From an uncultured Campylobacter sp. (GTDB lineage Bacteria; Campylobacterota; Campylobacteria; Campylobacterales; Campylobacteraceae): 7,278 nt of DNA. A program made the position numbers and the translations under genes. The notes beneath the pieces were generated by a model. That model saw only the letters and a list, made by a program, of their open reading frames with translations. It had not been told where the DNA came from and did not search any database. Shown one piece after another: positions 7,029-7,278 of this stretch. The stretch spans positions 1 through 7,278 of the forward strand of contig NZ_CALIJA010000181.1 in NCBI RefSeq assembly GCF_938017615.1. The letters are read 5' to 3'. Positions within the stretch are counted from its first letter, which is position 1. Each line of letters starts with the position of its first letter.

Positions 7029-7065
7029 ACTGGGGCTTTTTAAAATTTTGTTTTAGCTTGGATTT

Positions 7066-7278
7066 TCAGCCGCCTTTTGCCTCTCTGCTACCTAAATAAT
7101 ATTCTTCCAGTGGATAATTTAGATTTCCGCAGTTGTCTAGCTCAAAACCCTGTTTTATATCAAACGGCGCCTTGTTTCTCTCCTGGTAATATTCTTTGAT
7201 CTTTTCAGAAAAATTCATTCTATCAAATAAGTATTCGGAATGATTTCGTTGTATATAATTTTTATAAATTAAAACAAA
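7066..7278 (-). CDS. C-terminal part of an unrecognised protein, running off the window edge
   Basis: On the - strand a frame is open from the window edge at 7278 to TGA at 7068-7066, 70 codons with no stop. I do not recognise the family. The visible protein is hydrophilic, rich in Tyr, Glu, Lys and Asn, and ends in YPLEEYYLGSREAKGG; it has no membrane segment and one Cys. An internal ATG at 7218 would give a 50-residue protein, but no ribosome site precedes it and the frame stays open upstream, so a larger gene continuing beyond the window is more likely. The DNA is much more AT-rich than the rest of the window (roughly 38% G+C at 7066-7218 and about 18% at 7219-7278 by hand count). This could mean a differently acquired gene or simply non-coding DNA upstream of a tiny gene. 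It is convergent with the kinase gene. Confidence 0.45.
   Translation of the reverse strand, partial: FVLIYKNYIQRNHSEYLFDRMNFSEKIKEYYQERNKAPFDIKQGFELDNCGNLNYPLEEYYLGSREAKGG

Noticed and set aside
7216..7278. A complete 50-residue gene starting at ATG 7218 on the - strand, with a TATA-like promoter upstream
   Set aside because: No Shine-Dalgarno precedes the ATG and the same frame stays open to the window edge, so a truncated larger gene is preferred. The AT-rich upstream DNA keeps the small-gene option possible.
1..7278. CRISPR array, tRNA, rRNA, transposon ends or attachment sites
   Set aside because: No regularly spaced repeats, cloverleaf-like segment, transposase-like frame or flanking direct repeats were seen on either strand.

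Overview
The window looks like a chromosomal piece of a Campylobacter-type bacterium (Campylobacterota). The evidence is a Wolinella/Campylobacter-style polysulfide/thiosulfate reductase operon, AT-rich intergenic gaps, a promoter with a good TATAAT box and no obvious -35 box, and the hexamer AAATTT at very high density in DNA that is otherwise close to half G+C. That base composition argues against C. jejuni and fits one of the higher-GC oral or gut Campylobacter species. The species is an inference.

Layout: six genes on the + strand run almost without gaps. First is an MFS exporter (59-1291, TTG start) with its own promoter-like box. After an 85-base gap comes a psrABC-type operon: a Tat-exported molybdopterin catalytic subunit (1377-3641), a 16-Cys electron-transfer subunit with four [4Fe-4S] clusters (3653-4219), and an 8-helix NrfD/PsrC membrane subunit (4212-5183). 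Next is a two-component system, an OmpR-type response regulator (5210-5863, TTG start) and a membrane histidine kinase (5856-6974). A GC-rich hairpin sits on the psrC stop codon, between the enzyme genes and the regulator genes. The right end holds a palindrome-rich gap and then the AT-rich C-terminal end of an unrecognised reading frame on the - strand (7066-7278), convergent with the kinase gene.

How they fit together: PsrC should pass electrons between the quinone pool and the periplasmic PsrAB dimer. PsrB wires them to the molybdenum site of PsrA, where a sulfur compound (polysulfide, thiosulfate or possibly tetrathionate) would be reduced. The adjacent kinase/regulator pair is a natural candidate for controlling this operon in response to a periplasmic signal, but nothing in the sequence proves the signal or the target. 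The MFS gene has no evident functional link to the operon.

No tRNA, rRNA, CRISPR array, insertion sequence or phage gene was seen. The most interesting points are the enzyme-plus-sensor module, the punctuating hairpin, the AAATTT density (a possible DNA-uptake/methylation mark) and the unidentified edge gene.
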